Made by a program: the position numbers and the translations under genes. DNA of 33,333 nucleotides from Nitriliruptoraceae bacterium (GTDB taxonomy: Bacteria > Actinomycetota > Nitriliruptoria > Nitriliruptorales > Nitriliruptoraceae): assembly GCA_007130695.1 (NCBI GenBank), contig SLRZ01000180.1:1-33333 (forward strand), read 5' to 3'. This document shows positions 1 to 8,471 of the stretch, one piece after another. The notes under the pieces are model-generated. The model saw nothing but the letters and a program-made list of their open reading frames with translations, was not told the DNA's origin and did not search any database. Every line of letters begins with the position of its first letter. Within the stretch, counting starts at the first letter, position 1.

Positions 1-160
1 ACGATGTTGGCCGCCTGGTTGGACATCGTGCCGATGTCGAGCTGGTAGCTGATCGCCATCGGCGGCTCGAAACCGGCGTCCCGGGCGGACTGCTCCGCGG
101 CGGCGAGGCACTGCTGGTAGATGGGGCGCTCGACCGCGCCGACTAGCGTGGCCGTCCCGG
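1..160 (-). CDS. Partial reading frame, resembles an internal segment of a periplasmic substrate-binding protein; extends beyond the left window edge
   Basis: Minus-strand frame reads ..TATLVGAVERPIYQQCLAAAEQSARDAGFEPPMAISYQLDIGTMSNQAANIV and runs off the window. No clear start upstream; the frame meets a TGA near 240. Confidence 0.3.
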
Positions 161-238
161 GGGTCGGACCCCGCCGGCACCACGGTGGGCGGTCCGAACC
201 CGCTCCCCCCGGCAGGTCCAGGGGATCGGGGCGTGGTC

Positions 239-1546
239 ATGGAGTTCGGCGGCACGACGGTCCCACTCCCCGCGCTCGTCGCCGCGGTGACCCTCGGGCT
301 CGTGGTCCTGGGTGCCATGGCCGCGGCCCTGGTCGACCTGAGACGCCGCGACGTACGCCACCTCCCCAAATGGGCATGGGCGCTCATCATCGTCCTGGTG
401 AGCTTCCCGGTGGGGGTCATCGCCTACCTCGTGGCTGGCCGCGTGCCGCCCGGGGAGGAACCGTTCGCGGACCGGCCCGGCGACCAGCCCGCGCCCGGGG
501 ATCCCTCCCCACAGCAGGTGCTCCCCGCGGCCTCCGGGCCCCGGACGCCGACCGTGGACGGGGGCGCGGCGGGTTCTGGCACCCACGGCCGGGGGCCGAC
601 GGCCGGTTCCGCCGCCGACCGGACGGCGGGCAGCGCCGGGCCGGACGCGTGGCAGCAGGCGTTCGCGGCGCCCGTCGTGCGCACCACGGGCCTGGGCAAG
701 GCCTACGGCGACACCCACGCCCTGCGCGACGTCGATCTCCTCGTGCCCCGCGGGACGACGTACGGGCTGATCGGACCGAACGGCGCCGGCAAGACCACGA
801 TGCTCTCGATCCTCGCCGGGCTTCGCCGCCCGACCGGCGGCACCATCGAACTCGGCGTGGCCCGCAGCGCCGTCGGCGTCCTGGTCGACACCCCGGACTT
901 CGAGCCGTGGCTGACGGCCGCCGAGGTCGTCGACCTCGCACGCGACCTCACCGCGCCGCACCTCCCGCACACCCGCGTGGCCGAGGTGCTCGACGGGACC
1001 GGGTTGGCAGCTGCGGCCGACCGCCGGGTCGGGGGCTTCTCGCGTGGCATGCTCCAGCGGTTGGGCCTGGCCACCTGCCTGGTCGGTGACCCGGAACTGC
1101 TGGTCCTCGACGAACCGTTCTCCGCGCTGGATCCGGCCGGCCGGCGCGAGACCCTCGAACTCGTCGGCCGGCTCGCGCAGTCCAAGACCGTGATCCTGTC
1201 GACCCACATCCTCTCCGACGTCCAGCAGGTCTGCGACGTGGTCGGCGTGATCGACCAGGGGTCGCTGCGGTTCCAGGGGCCCCTGACCGATCTGCTCGGG
1301 CGCACCGCCACGGTCTACGCCCTGCACCTGCGCGCTCCGGTCGGGGGCCTGCTCGAGGACCTGCGGACCCGCCCGTGGCTGGTGGAGGCACGGGAGCACG
1401 CGCCCGGACGCCTGCGGCTCGTCGTCTCCGACGCCGCCTCGGCGGAGCGGGAGGTGCCCGCCGTCCTGGCGTCGCACGCCGCCTCCCTCGTCTCGTTCGC
1501 CCCGGTGACCGACCTCGAGACCGCCTTCCTCGAGCTGACCTCGTGA
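239..1546 (+). CDS. ABC transporter ATP-binding protein with N-terminal PLDc_N-like two-TM domain
   Basis: Walker A GPNGAGKTT, signature-like GGFSRGMLQRLGLA, Walker B LLVLDEP. N-terminus MEFGGTTVPLPALVAAVTLGLVVLGAMAAALVDLRRRDVRHLPKWAWALIIVLVSFPVGVIAYLVAGR is PLDc_N-like. ATG at 239 is in frame. Confidence 0.88.
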   Translation: MEFGGTTVPLPALVAAVTLGLVVLGAMAAALVDLRRRDVRHLPKWAWALIIVLVSFPVGVIAYLVAGRVPPGEEPFADRPGDQPAPGDPSPQQVLPAASGPRTPTVDGGAAGSGTHGRGPTAGSAADRTAGSAGPDAWQQAFAAPVVRTTGLGKAYGDTHALRDVDLLVPRGTTYGLIGPNGAGKTTMLSILAGLRRPTGGTIELGVARSAVGVLVDTPDFEPWLTAAEVVDLARDLTAPHLPHTRVAEVLDGTGLAAAADRRVGGFSRGMLQRLGLATCLVGDPELLVLDEPFSALDPAGRRETLELVGRLAQSKTVILSTHILSDVQQVCDVVGVIDQGSLRFQGPLTDLLGRTATVYALHLRAPVGGLLEDLRTRPWLVEAREHAPGRLRLVVSDAASAEREVPAVLASHAASLVSFAPVTDLETAFLELTS

Positions 1547-2343
1547 GCGGGACCGCGCCGGTGAACACCACGACCGCCGGGGACGCCCGTCGCGGCATGT
1601 CGTTGTGGCGACTGGAGCGACTGCGTCTGCTCCGGACCCACCGGTGGCTGATCCTGTTCGGCGCCTATGCGGCGTTCGGGGTGCTGGGCCCACTCACCGC
1701 ACGCTTCATCCGGGAGCTCTTCGGCCGCGCGGGCGGGGAGATCACCATCATCGCCCCCGACCCGCGCCCGGTCGACGGCATCATCCAGTTCGTCACCAAC
1801 GCCGGACAGCTCGGGCTGCTGGCCGTGGTCGTGGTCGCCGCGGGCGCCCTCGCGTTCGACGCCCACCCCCAACGTGCCGCGTTCCTGCGCACCCGCAGCA
1901 GCCGACCGGACCGTCTGGTGGTGGCGCCCTACGTGGTCACGACCGTCGCGACCGTCCTCGCACTGCTGGCCGGGACGGCCCTGGCGACCCTGCTGACCAC
2001 CCTGCTGATCGGTCCGCTGCCCACAGGAGCCCTCGTCGTCGGCACGACCTACGGGGCGCTCTACCTCGGCTTCGTCGTCGCCGTGGTGGCCGCCGCCGCG
2101 GGCGTGGTCCGGACACAGATCGCCACGGTGTTCCTGGCCGTGGGGGTGCTGCTCGCACTCCCGGTGGTCGCGATGCTGGACGTGGTGCGACCGTGGGCAC
2201 CCAGCGAGCTCCTGCTGGCCGTGGTGGGGATGGTCGAGGGGGCTCCGGCCTCCGACTACGCGCGGGCGGCGGGCACGTCGGTCGTGGCGACGGTCGTGCT
2301 GCTGCTCTTCGCGGCGCGACGTCTCGGCCGCCGCGAGCTGTGA
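1543..2343 (+). CDS. ABC transporter permease (multi-TM)
   Basis: GTG start overlaps the ATPase stop (GTGA); several hydrophobic segments; directly downstream of the ATPase. Confidence 0.8.
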   Translation: MSGTAPVNTTTAGDARRGMSLWRLERLRLLRTHRWLILFGAYAAFGVLGPLTARFIRELFGRAGGEITIIAPDPRPVDGIIQFVTNAGQLGLLAVVVVAAGALAFDAHPQRAAFLRTRSSRPDRLVVAPYVVTTVATVLALLAGTALATLLTTLLIGPLPTGALVVGTTYGALYLGFVVAVVAAAAGVVRTQIATVFLAVGVLLALPVVAMLDVVRPWAPSELLLAVVGMVEGAPASDYARAAGTSVVATVVLLLFAARRLGRREL

Positions 2344-2390
2344 TCCATGGGCGGGCCGCCGCCCCGGGAGATGGCCGCCCCCGGGCGAGG

Positions 2391-3023
2391 TCAGTCCTCG
2401 GTCCAGGGCCGGGAGGTCGCCCCGGGCTCGGCGGGCGCGGGCGGGGCCGGCGGTGACGGTGTGGCGACCTCGGAGGGTTGCAGTCCCTCCAGCACGAGGT
2501 GCAGCAACCGGGGGGTCATGGCGGCGATGTACTCGTCGGAGGCGCCCTGCAACGGCTGGGTCAGCAACGCGAGCAGCAGCATCACGTCGTCGGCCGTCAC
2601 GTCCTCCCGCAGGTCGCCGTCGGCCCGGGCGCGTGCCACGAGCGCGTCGATCTCCTCGGTCACCTCCTCGAAGGCCGCGACGAGCTCACCGTCCGGCGTT
2701 CGGGCGGTGAGCAGCGGATAGAGACTCGACAGGAGGACACCCACCCGCAGCTGGGCGACCCGGACCAGGAACCGTTGCAGCCCCCCGGGCGCCGAACCCG
2801 GCGCCGTCTCGTCCGACGCCAGGCGGCGGAGGGTGGCGAAGGACTCCAGCGCCACGGTCCCGGCCAACGCGTGGCGGTCGGGGAAGTGCCGGTAGAGCGT
2901 GCCGATGCCGACATCCGCCCGACGCGCGACGGCGTCGAGGGCAACGTCGACACCCTGCTCGACGAACAGCTCCATCGCTGCCGCGACGAGCCGCTGCCGG
3001 TTTCGCCGGGCGTCAGCCCGCAC
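2391..3023 (-). CDS. TetR/AcrR family transcriptional regulator
   Basis: N-terminal HTH: NRQRLVAAAMELFVEQGVDVALDAVARRADVGIGTLYRHFPDRHALAGTV. Confidence 0.92.
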   Translation of the reverse strand: MRADARRNRQRLVAAAMELFVEQGVDVALDAVARRADVGIGTLYRHFPDRHALAGTVALESFATLRRLASDETAPGSAPGGLQRFLVRVAQLRVGVLLSSLYPLLTARTPDGELVAAFEEVTEEIDALVARARADGDLREDVTADDVMLLLALLTQPLQGASDEYIAAMTPRLLHLVLEGLQPSEVATPSPPAPPAPAEPGATSRPWTED

Positions 3024-3092
3024 CGCAGCTCCCTCCAGCGACCATTGGTGGCTCCCTTGCCGGCACGAGGCGATGGTGATGGCGGCGGGGCG

Positions 3093-3197
3093 ACCGACCC
3101 GCTCCCGTCCGATTCGGTCGGTGGCCCCGAGGCTGCGACGGGGCGGCTGATGCTACCTCCACGACCGGCATAATCGGAGGGTTTCGCTCCGTATACT
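3093..3197. promoter_or_regulatory. Candidate tetR/MMPL intergenic control region
   Basis: Inverted repeat ACCGACC (3093-3099)/GGTCGGT (3116-3122); second inverted repeat CGGAG-N7-CTCCG (3175-3191) next to a TATACT -10-like hexamer (3192-3197), upstream of the MMPL gene. Confidence 0.35.
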
Positions 3198-3250
3198 GGT
3201 GACCTCTCCCCGTCCCCTCTCCACCTCGCCACTCTCCCCCAGGACCGACC

Positions 3251-5722
3251 GTGCATCACGTGCTCAGCCGCGTCGCCGCGGTCGTCGAACGGTTCCCTGC
3301 CACGGCCCTCGTGGTACTGCTCGCCACGACGGTCGTCCTCGGCCTGTTCGCCTCCGAGCAGGAGGCCGACACGGACATGACCGCGTTCACGCCGGAGTCC
3401 GACCTCGCCGAAGCCCACGAACGGGTCATGGAAGAGTTCGGGGAGTCGGGTGCGTCGATCCAGGTGATCGTCGACGCCGGCACCGACGGCGACGTGCTCA
3501 CCCCCGCAGGGCTGCAGGTCGCCGATCGGATCGTGGACCTGGCCGGCTCGACGCCCGAGCTCGAGGCACTGCTGGTCGCGCCGACCCCCGAGGCGCCCGC
3601 GGTGGCCACCTACGGCTCGCCGTTCATCGCAGCACTCGCCGAACAGGGACTCACCCCGGAGGAGGTCGACGCGGCCACCCTCGACCCGCTCGTCACGGAC
3701 CTGCTCTCCGACCCCGCGACCGAGGCATCGGCCGGCGCCCTGCTCTCCGACGACCTCGAGGCGGACGGCACGGCCCGCGCCGGCCTGGCGATCGTGCAGT
3801 TGGACGGCGGGGTGGGCGCCGAGGAGCAGGCGACCGCGGAGCTGGCGTTCCGCGACGTCCTCGCGGCGGAGGACTTCCCCGGGTTCGCCGTCGCGCCCTT
3901 CTCGGAGCACATCTTCGCCGACGAACTGCTGAGCGACATGGAGGAGGAGATGCCGGCGCTGCTCGGCCTCGCCTTCCTGCTGATCGTCGCCATCCTGTTC
4001 GTCACCTACCGGCGGATCAGCGACGTGCTGCTCGGGCTGACGGGCCTGGTCGTCACCATCGTGTGGACCTTCGGCATCGCGGTGCTGCTCGGCCCGTCCT
4101 ATCTCGGGGTCACGGGGGTGCTGAGCCAGATCTCCATCATGATCCCGGTCCTGCTCGTCGGGCTGGCCATCGACTTCGCCATCCACCTCACCTCCCGTTA
4201 CCGCGAGGAGCTCCACCGCGGGCAGGTACCCGCCCGCGCCGCCCGGCGGGCCGTGACCAGCGTGGGCGGCGCCCTGGTCCTGGCGACGATCACCACGATG
4301 GTCGGCTTCCTCACCAACGTCGTCTCTCCACTGCCCCCGATGCGTGACTTCGGCTTGTTCGTCGCCGCCGGCGTATTGTCGGCCTTCATCGTGATGCTGC
4401 TGCTGGTGCCCGCGGGCCGTTCCCTGCTGGACCGTCGCCAGGGCGGGGCGGGAAGCCTGCGCCTGCCGAAGTCCGGGGCCGAACGCGGCCTCGGGCGAAA
4501 CATGGCCCGGGCGGCGCTGCTGGCCGAGCGACACCCGGGTGCCACGCTGACCGTCGCGGCGATGGTGACGGCGGTCGCCGGGCTGGCCGGGCTGCAGGTG
4601 TCCACCACGTTCGACCAGAACGACTTCGTCCCTGAGGAGTCCGAGATCGGCGCCCTGCTGGCCACGATGGAGGACCACTTCGGCGGCGACCTCGACGAGG
4701 TCACCAGCATCCTGCTCGACGGTGACCCCGCCACCCCACAGGCCGCCACCGCGATGCTCTCCGCCCAGGAACGCATGGACGACACCCCGTTCGTGCGCAC
4801 CGCCGCCGGCAGCCCCCAGGTCGAGTCCCCGGCCACCGCCGTGGTCGCCCTCGCCGAGGACCCCGATCTGGCCGTCCAGCTGGACGAGCTCGGGTTCGAG
4901 GGGGGCGGGTTCGCCGCCGACGCCGACGTGGGGGCCATCTACGACCTCGTGTGGGAGCACGCCCCGCAGCTGCTCTCCGGGGTGCTCGCCCAGGACCACA
5001 CCAGCGCCCGGCTGTCGGTCTCGACGACGGCGGGCCAACCGGACGCGGCCCTCCTCCGCGACGAACTCCGCGATGACGTCGCCCCGCTCGAGGAGGCGGA
5101 CCTCGAGGTGACGATCGTGAGCGAGAACCTGATGTTCGAGGAGTCGCTGGAGGCGCTGACGTCGTCGCAGGCGCGAGGGATCCTGATCACGCTGGCCGTG
5201 GCGCTGCTCGTGCTCGTGGGCTTCTACACGATCCGGCAGCGTCGCCCGATGCTCGGCCTGATCACGATGCTGCCCTCCGCCCTCGTCGTCGCCTGGGTCG
5301 CCGGGTCCATGTGGGTGCTGGGACTGAGCTTCAACGTCATGACCGCGATGGTCGCCTCGCTGGCGATCGGTATCGGGGTTCCCTACGGGATCCACATCAC
5401 CAACCGGTTCGTGGAGGACCTCGACCGGGCCGACACCATCGACGAGGCGGTGCGGGACACGGTGGTGCACACCGGCGGCGCGCTGGTGGGGTCGGCGACG
5501 ACCACCGCCGCGGGCTTCGGGGTGCTGGTATTCGCGTCGCTGGCCCCGATGCAGCAGTTCGGCATCATCACCGCGCTGACGATCATCTACTCGCTCGTCG
5601 CCGCCGTCCTGATCGAACCGGCGTGTCTGAAACTGTGGGCGGGGTGGCACCACCGCCATCAGACCCGGGACTCTCAGGTGGCGGCACCCGGCCGGGCGCC
5701 CGCCCCGGCACGCTCCGACTGA
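3251..5722 (+). CDS. MMPL/RND-family membrane exporter
   Basis: 823 aa, two repeated halves with TM bundles (ALLGLAFLLIVAILFVTYRRISDVLLGLTGLVV; IPVLLVGLAIDFAIHLTSRYREEL; SLAIGIGVPYGIHITNRFVEDL). Confidence 0.88.
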   Translation: MHHVLSRVAAVVERFPATALVVLLATTVVLGLFASEQEADTDMTAFTPESDLAEAHERVMEEFGESGASIQVIVDAGTDGDVLTPAGLQVADRIVDLAGSTPELEALLVAPTPEAPAVATYGSPFIAALAEQGLTPEEVDAATLDPLVTDLLSDPATEASAGALLSDDLEADGTARAGLAIVQLDGGVGAEEQATAELAFRDVLAAEDFPGFAVAPFSEHIFADELLSDMEEEMPALLGLAFLLIVAILFVTYRRISDVLLGLTGLVVTIVWTFGIAVLLGPSYLGVTGVLSQISIMIPVLLVGLAIDFAIHLTSRYREELHRGQVPARAARRAVTSVGGALVLATITTMVGFLTNVVSPLPPMRDFGLFVAAGVLSAFIVMLLLVPAGRSLLDRRQGGAGSLRLPKSGAERGLGRNMARAALLAERHPGATLTVAAMVTAVAGLAGLQVSTTFDQNDFVPEESEIGALLATMEDHFGGDLDEVTSILLDGDPATPQAATAMLSAQERMDDTPFVRTAAGSPQVESPATAVVALAEDPDLAVQLDELGFEGGGFAADADVGAIYDLVWEHAPQLLSGVLAQDHTSARLSVSTTAGQPDAALLRDELRDDVAPLEEADLEVTIVSENLMFEESLEALTSSQARGILITLAVALLVLVGFYTIRQRRPMLGLITMLPSALVVAWVAGSMWVLGLSFNVMTAMVASLAIGIGVPYGIHITNRFVEDLDRADTIDEAVRDTVVHTGGALVGSATTTAAGFGVLVFASLAPMQQFGIITALTIIYSLVAAVLIEPACLKLWAGWHHRHQTRDSQVAAPGRAPAPARSD

Positions 5723-5805
5723 GACCGGCAGGCCACCGCGACGCCGTCAGTCTGGCTATCGTCTCGCCGGACGACCAGGCGCAGCTCGACGGCCCAGGAA
5801 GCAGG

Positions 5806-6567
5806 ATGACGACCGACTTCGAGGTCATATGCGAGATCGAACCGCCCGTGTCGGCGGACATGGGCATCGTGCGGGAGCAGATCGCGATCCTGCGACGCAC
5901 GTGCGACGCGTTCCTGGTTCCCGACAGCCATCTGGGCCGTGCGACCGTCTCGAGCATCGCGGTCGCCCACGAGGTCCAGTACCTCCAGGGTCGGGCGATG
6001 GCGTGCCTCAACGCCAGGGACCGCAACCTGCTGGGCCTGCGACGCGACCTGCTCACTGCCAGCGCCTATGGCGTCGAGGAACTGCTCTTCGTCTACGGCG
6101 ACGCGCCGCAGCAAGGTGAGCGCACCGGCCTGACGGTCCGACAGATGCTCGAGGAGGCGACCAACAGCACGGACGGCCGGTCCTTCCGCATCGGTGTCAC
6201 CGCCGACGTGACCCGGGACCTGCCCGACTGGAAACAGGGTGCCGATTTCGTCTTCACCCAGATCTCGTTCGACCACGACGCCGTCGCGAGGTGGCGAAAC
6301 CGCGTGGGCTACGACGGACCGGTCTACGTGGGAGTCATCACGCTGGCCAGTGAGAAGATGGCCCGCCGGCTGATGGACCTCATCCCGGGATTCGAGGTAC
6401 CGGATGCCGTCCTCCGCGACCTCGGGACGGACGGGTCGTTGGGAGTGAGGCTGGCGATGCAGCAGGTCTCGCGGTTGAAGGAAGGGCGCGCGGTGGACGG
6501 CGTGCATCTCATTCCCGCCCGCAGCTACCGCGCGGTCGCCGAAGCCCTCGAGCGTGTGGAGCCGTAG
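5806..6567 (+). CDS. Methylenetetrahydrofolate reductase-family protein
   Basis: MTTDFEVICEIEPPVSADMGIVREQIAILRRTCDAFLVPD; ADFVFTQISFDHDAVARW matches the MTHFR TIM-barrel motif; in-frame ATG at 5806. Confidence 0.75.
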   Translation: MTTDFEVICEIEPPVSADMGIVREQIAILRRTCDAFLVPDSHLGRATVSSIAVAHEVQYLQGRAMACLNARDRNLLGLRRDLLTASAYGVEELLFVYGDAPQQGERTGLTVRQMLEEATNSTDGRSFRIGVTADVTRDLPDWKQGADFVFTQISFDHDAVARWRNRVGYDGPVYVGVITLASEKMARRLMDLIPGFEVPDAVLRDLGTDGSLGVRLAMQQVSRLKEGRAVDGVHLIPARSYRAVAEALERVEP

Positions 6568-6582
6568 TCGATCGCGTGGGCT

Positions 6583-7128
6583 TCAGGACGGTGGAGCAGA
6601 CCAGCACGAGGCGAACGCCTCGTAGACCAGCCACTCCCCCTTCCCCTCGCCGAAGTAGTCGGAGCGCTGCACGAAGGCCATTCCGAGCCGATCGCAGACG
6701 TCCATCGCGGGCTGATTCGCCGGCCGGGTCACCGCGATGATGCGCGTCAGGCCAGCGTCGAACCCCGCGGCCAGGAGCGCGGCGCCCACCTCGGTGGCAC
6801 AGCCCTGGTGCCAGTAGCGGCGGTTGAGCCGACCACCGAGCCCCACGTCGCCGCCGTCATCACGCTCGTACTGCAGCCCAGCGTCACCGACGACCACCCC
6901 GGTTCGCCGTTGCACCACCGACCACAGGGACAGCCCATCGCGTTCGTGCCGTTCCATCTTCGCCCGCACCCAGGCGCCGGCCGATTCGAGGGATGTCGGG
7001 ACCTCACGATGGAGGTGACGCAGCCCCTCGGCGTCCCGGTAGACCTCGAAGAGGTCGGCGGTGTCCTGCGGCTGCATCGGCCGGATGAGGAAGCGCTCCG
7101 TCACGATCGGCAATCTCACGGTGACCAC
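6583..7128 (-). CDS. GNAT-family N-acetyltransferase
   Basis: TERFLIRPMQPQDTADLFEVYRD...YWHQGCATEVGAALLAAGFDAGLTRIIAVTRPANQPAMDVCDRLGMAFV, RimJ/RimL-like; GTG start near 7128 estimated. Confidence 0.85.
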   Translation of the reverse strand: MVTVRLPIVTERFLIRPMQPQDTADLFEVYRDAEGLRHLHREVPTSLESAGAWVRAKMERHERDGLSLWSVVQRRTGVVVGDAGLQYERDDGGDVGLGGRLNRRYWHQGCATEVGAALLAAGFDAGLTRIIAVTRPANQPAMDVCDRLGMAFVQRSDYFGEGKGEWLVYEAFASCWSAPPS

Positions 7129-7379
7129 GAGCGTGCCCTTCGTGGTGTGGACCCCGTCCGGAAGGAGGTTCGCCGGGCTGCTGCCCGGGGCAACGAGTAT
7201 GCCTGCGCGGCGCTCCCCCGGGAAGGACACCCCCTCTGCCTTCCCGCAGCGTCCGGCCCGGCGGGAGGGGGCACCCCGCACATGGCCGTCACTGCGCGCG
7301 TGCCCGGGGCGGCGCGCGGATTCACGCAGTGGTGCCCGACGGCGTCTAGCGTCCCGACGCTGGCCAGAGAGGATGCCCC

Positions 7380-8090
7380 GTGGCGCTACCCGACCCAGCG
7401 CAGTACGACGCTTTCGCCGAGGAGTACGAGGACCACGCGGCGAGCGCCCCCTACAACGCGCTGTACGACCGACCGGCGACCCTCGAGCTCCTGGGAGACG
7501 TGCGGGGCCGCGCCGTCCTGGACGCCGCCTGTGGCCCCGGATTCTACCTCGAGGAGCTGCTCGCCTCCGGCGCCGAGGTGGTGGGCTGTGACGCCTCGCC
7601 ACGGATGGTCGAGCTCGCCCACCGGCGGGCCGGTGACGGCGTCGAACTACACGTGCACACCCTCGGCGAACCGTTCGACTGGGTCGCCGACGGGACGTTC
7701 GACGTCGTGCTCTGCGCGCTCGCCTACCACTACGTCAACGACCGCCCGGCGTTCCTCTCCGAGGCGGCGAGGATGCTGCGTCCCGGCGGTTCGTTGGTCA
7801 TCAGCACCCACCACCCGACCGCCGACTGGTGTCGCCTCGGAGGCTCGTACTTCGACGTGGTCCCGGTGACCGAGGTCTGGAGCAGGGGGTGGGAGATAAC
7901 GGCGTGGCGGATGCCGCTCAGCCACCTCACCGGGGAGTTCGCGACCGCCGGCTTCGTGATCGAATGCCTCCGCGAACCGATGCCGCAACCCGAGATGGCA
8001 CACACGCATCCCGAGGCCTTCGAGCGGCTGACGTCCGAACCGGGCTTCATCCTGTTCCGACTCCGTAGGCCCACGCCGACGTCGGCCTGA
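7380..8090 (+). CDS. Class I SAM-dependent methyltransferase
   Basis: Motif I VLDAACGPGFYLEELLASGAEVVGCDASPRMVELA; FDVVLCALAYHYVNDRPAFLSEAARMLRPGGSLVIS. Confidence 0.9.
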   Translation: MALPDPAQYDAFAEEYEDHAASAPYNALYDRPATLELLGDVRGRAVLDAACGPGFYLEELLASGAEVVGCDASPRMVELAHRRAGDGVELHVHTLGEPFDWVADGTFDVVLCALAYHYVNDRPAFLSEAARMLRPGGSLVISTHHPTADWCRLGGSYFDVVPVTEVWSRGWEITAWRMPLSHLTGEFATAGFVIECLREPMPQPEMAHTHPEAFERLTSEPGFILFRLRRPTPTSA

Positions 8091-8100
8091 CGACGCGACA

Positions 8101-8120
8101 GGTGACTCCGCGGAGTCACC
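8101..8120. terminator. Perfect 20-bp inverted repeat between convergent genes
   Basis: GGTGACTCCGCGGAGTCACC, self-complementary, between the methyltransferase stop and the pup stop. Confidence 0.45.
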
Positions 8121-8197
8121 CGACGAGGGGCCCGGCACGCTCCGGTCCCGCGGCATCGCCGGGACAGGCCCTCCCCGTGAGCGGAAGGACAGGCGGC

Positions 8198-8395
8198 CTA
8201 CTGGCCGCCCTTCTGGACGTAGTTCTTGACGAATTCCTCGGCGTTCTCCTCGAGGACGTCGTCGATCTCGTCGAGCAGTTCGTCGACGTCGTCGAGCAGT
8301 TCGCGATCGTCCGCGGCGGCCTCGGTCTCCGCCTGCTCCTCGGGTTCCTGCTCCCGTGAGGATCCGCCCTTGCGGGTCTGTCCGCCCTCGCTCAT
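8198..8395 (-). CDS. pup: Prokaryotic ubiquitin-like protein Pup
   Basis: 65 aa MSEGGQTRKGGSSREQEPEEQAETEAAADDRELLDDVDELLDEIDDVLEENAEEFVKNYVQKGGQ; C-terminal GGQ; ATG at 8395. Confidence 0.96.
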   Translation of the reverse strand: MSEGGQTRKGGSSREQEPEEQAETEAAADDRELLDDVDELLDEIDDVLEENAEEFVKNYVQKGGQ

Positions 8396-8471
8396 CACCG
8401 GCTCCTCGCGTCGCTTGGATGACCGCGCCACCACCCCAGGGATGCTACCCCCACGATCGTGGCGGGAGGCG

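Noticed and set aside
2660-5659. 999-aa minus-strand ORF antisense to the MMPL exporter
   Set aside because: Low-complexity Arg/Gly/His/Asp-rich translation without recognisable domains until it runs into tetR out of frame; typical shadow ORF of a high-GC gene.
8226-8310. Tandem-like GTCGTCGAGCAGTTCGTCGA repeat
   Set aside because: Encodes the acidic DELLDDVDELLDEIDDV helix of Pup; not an independent repeat element.
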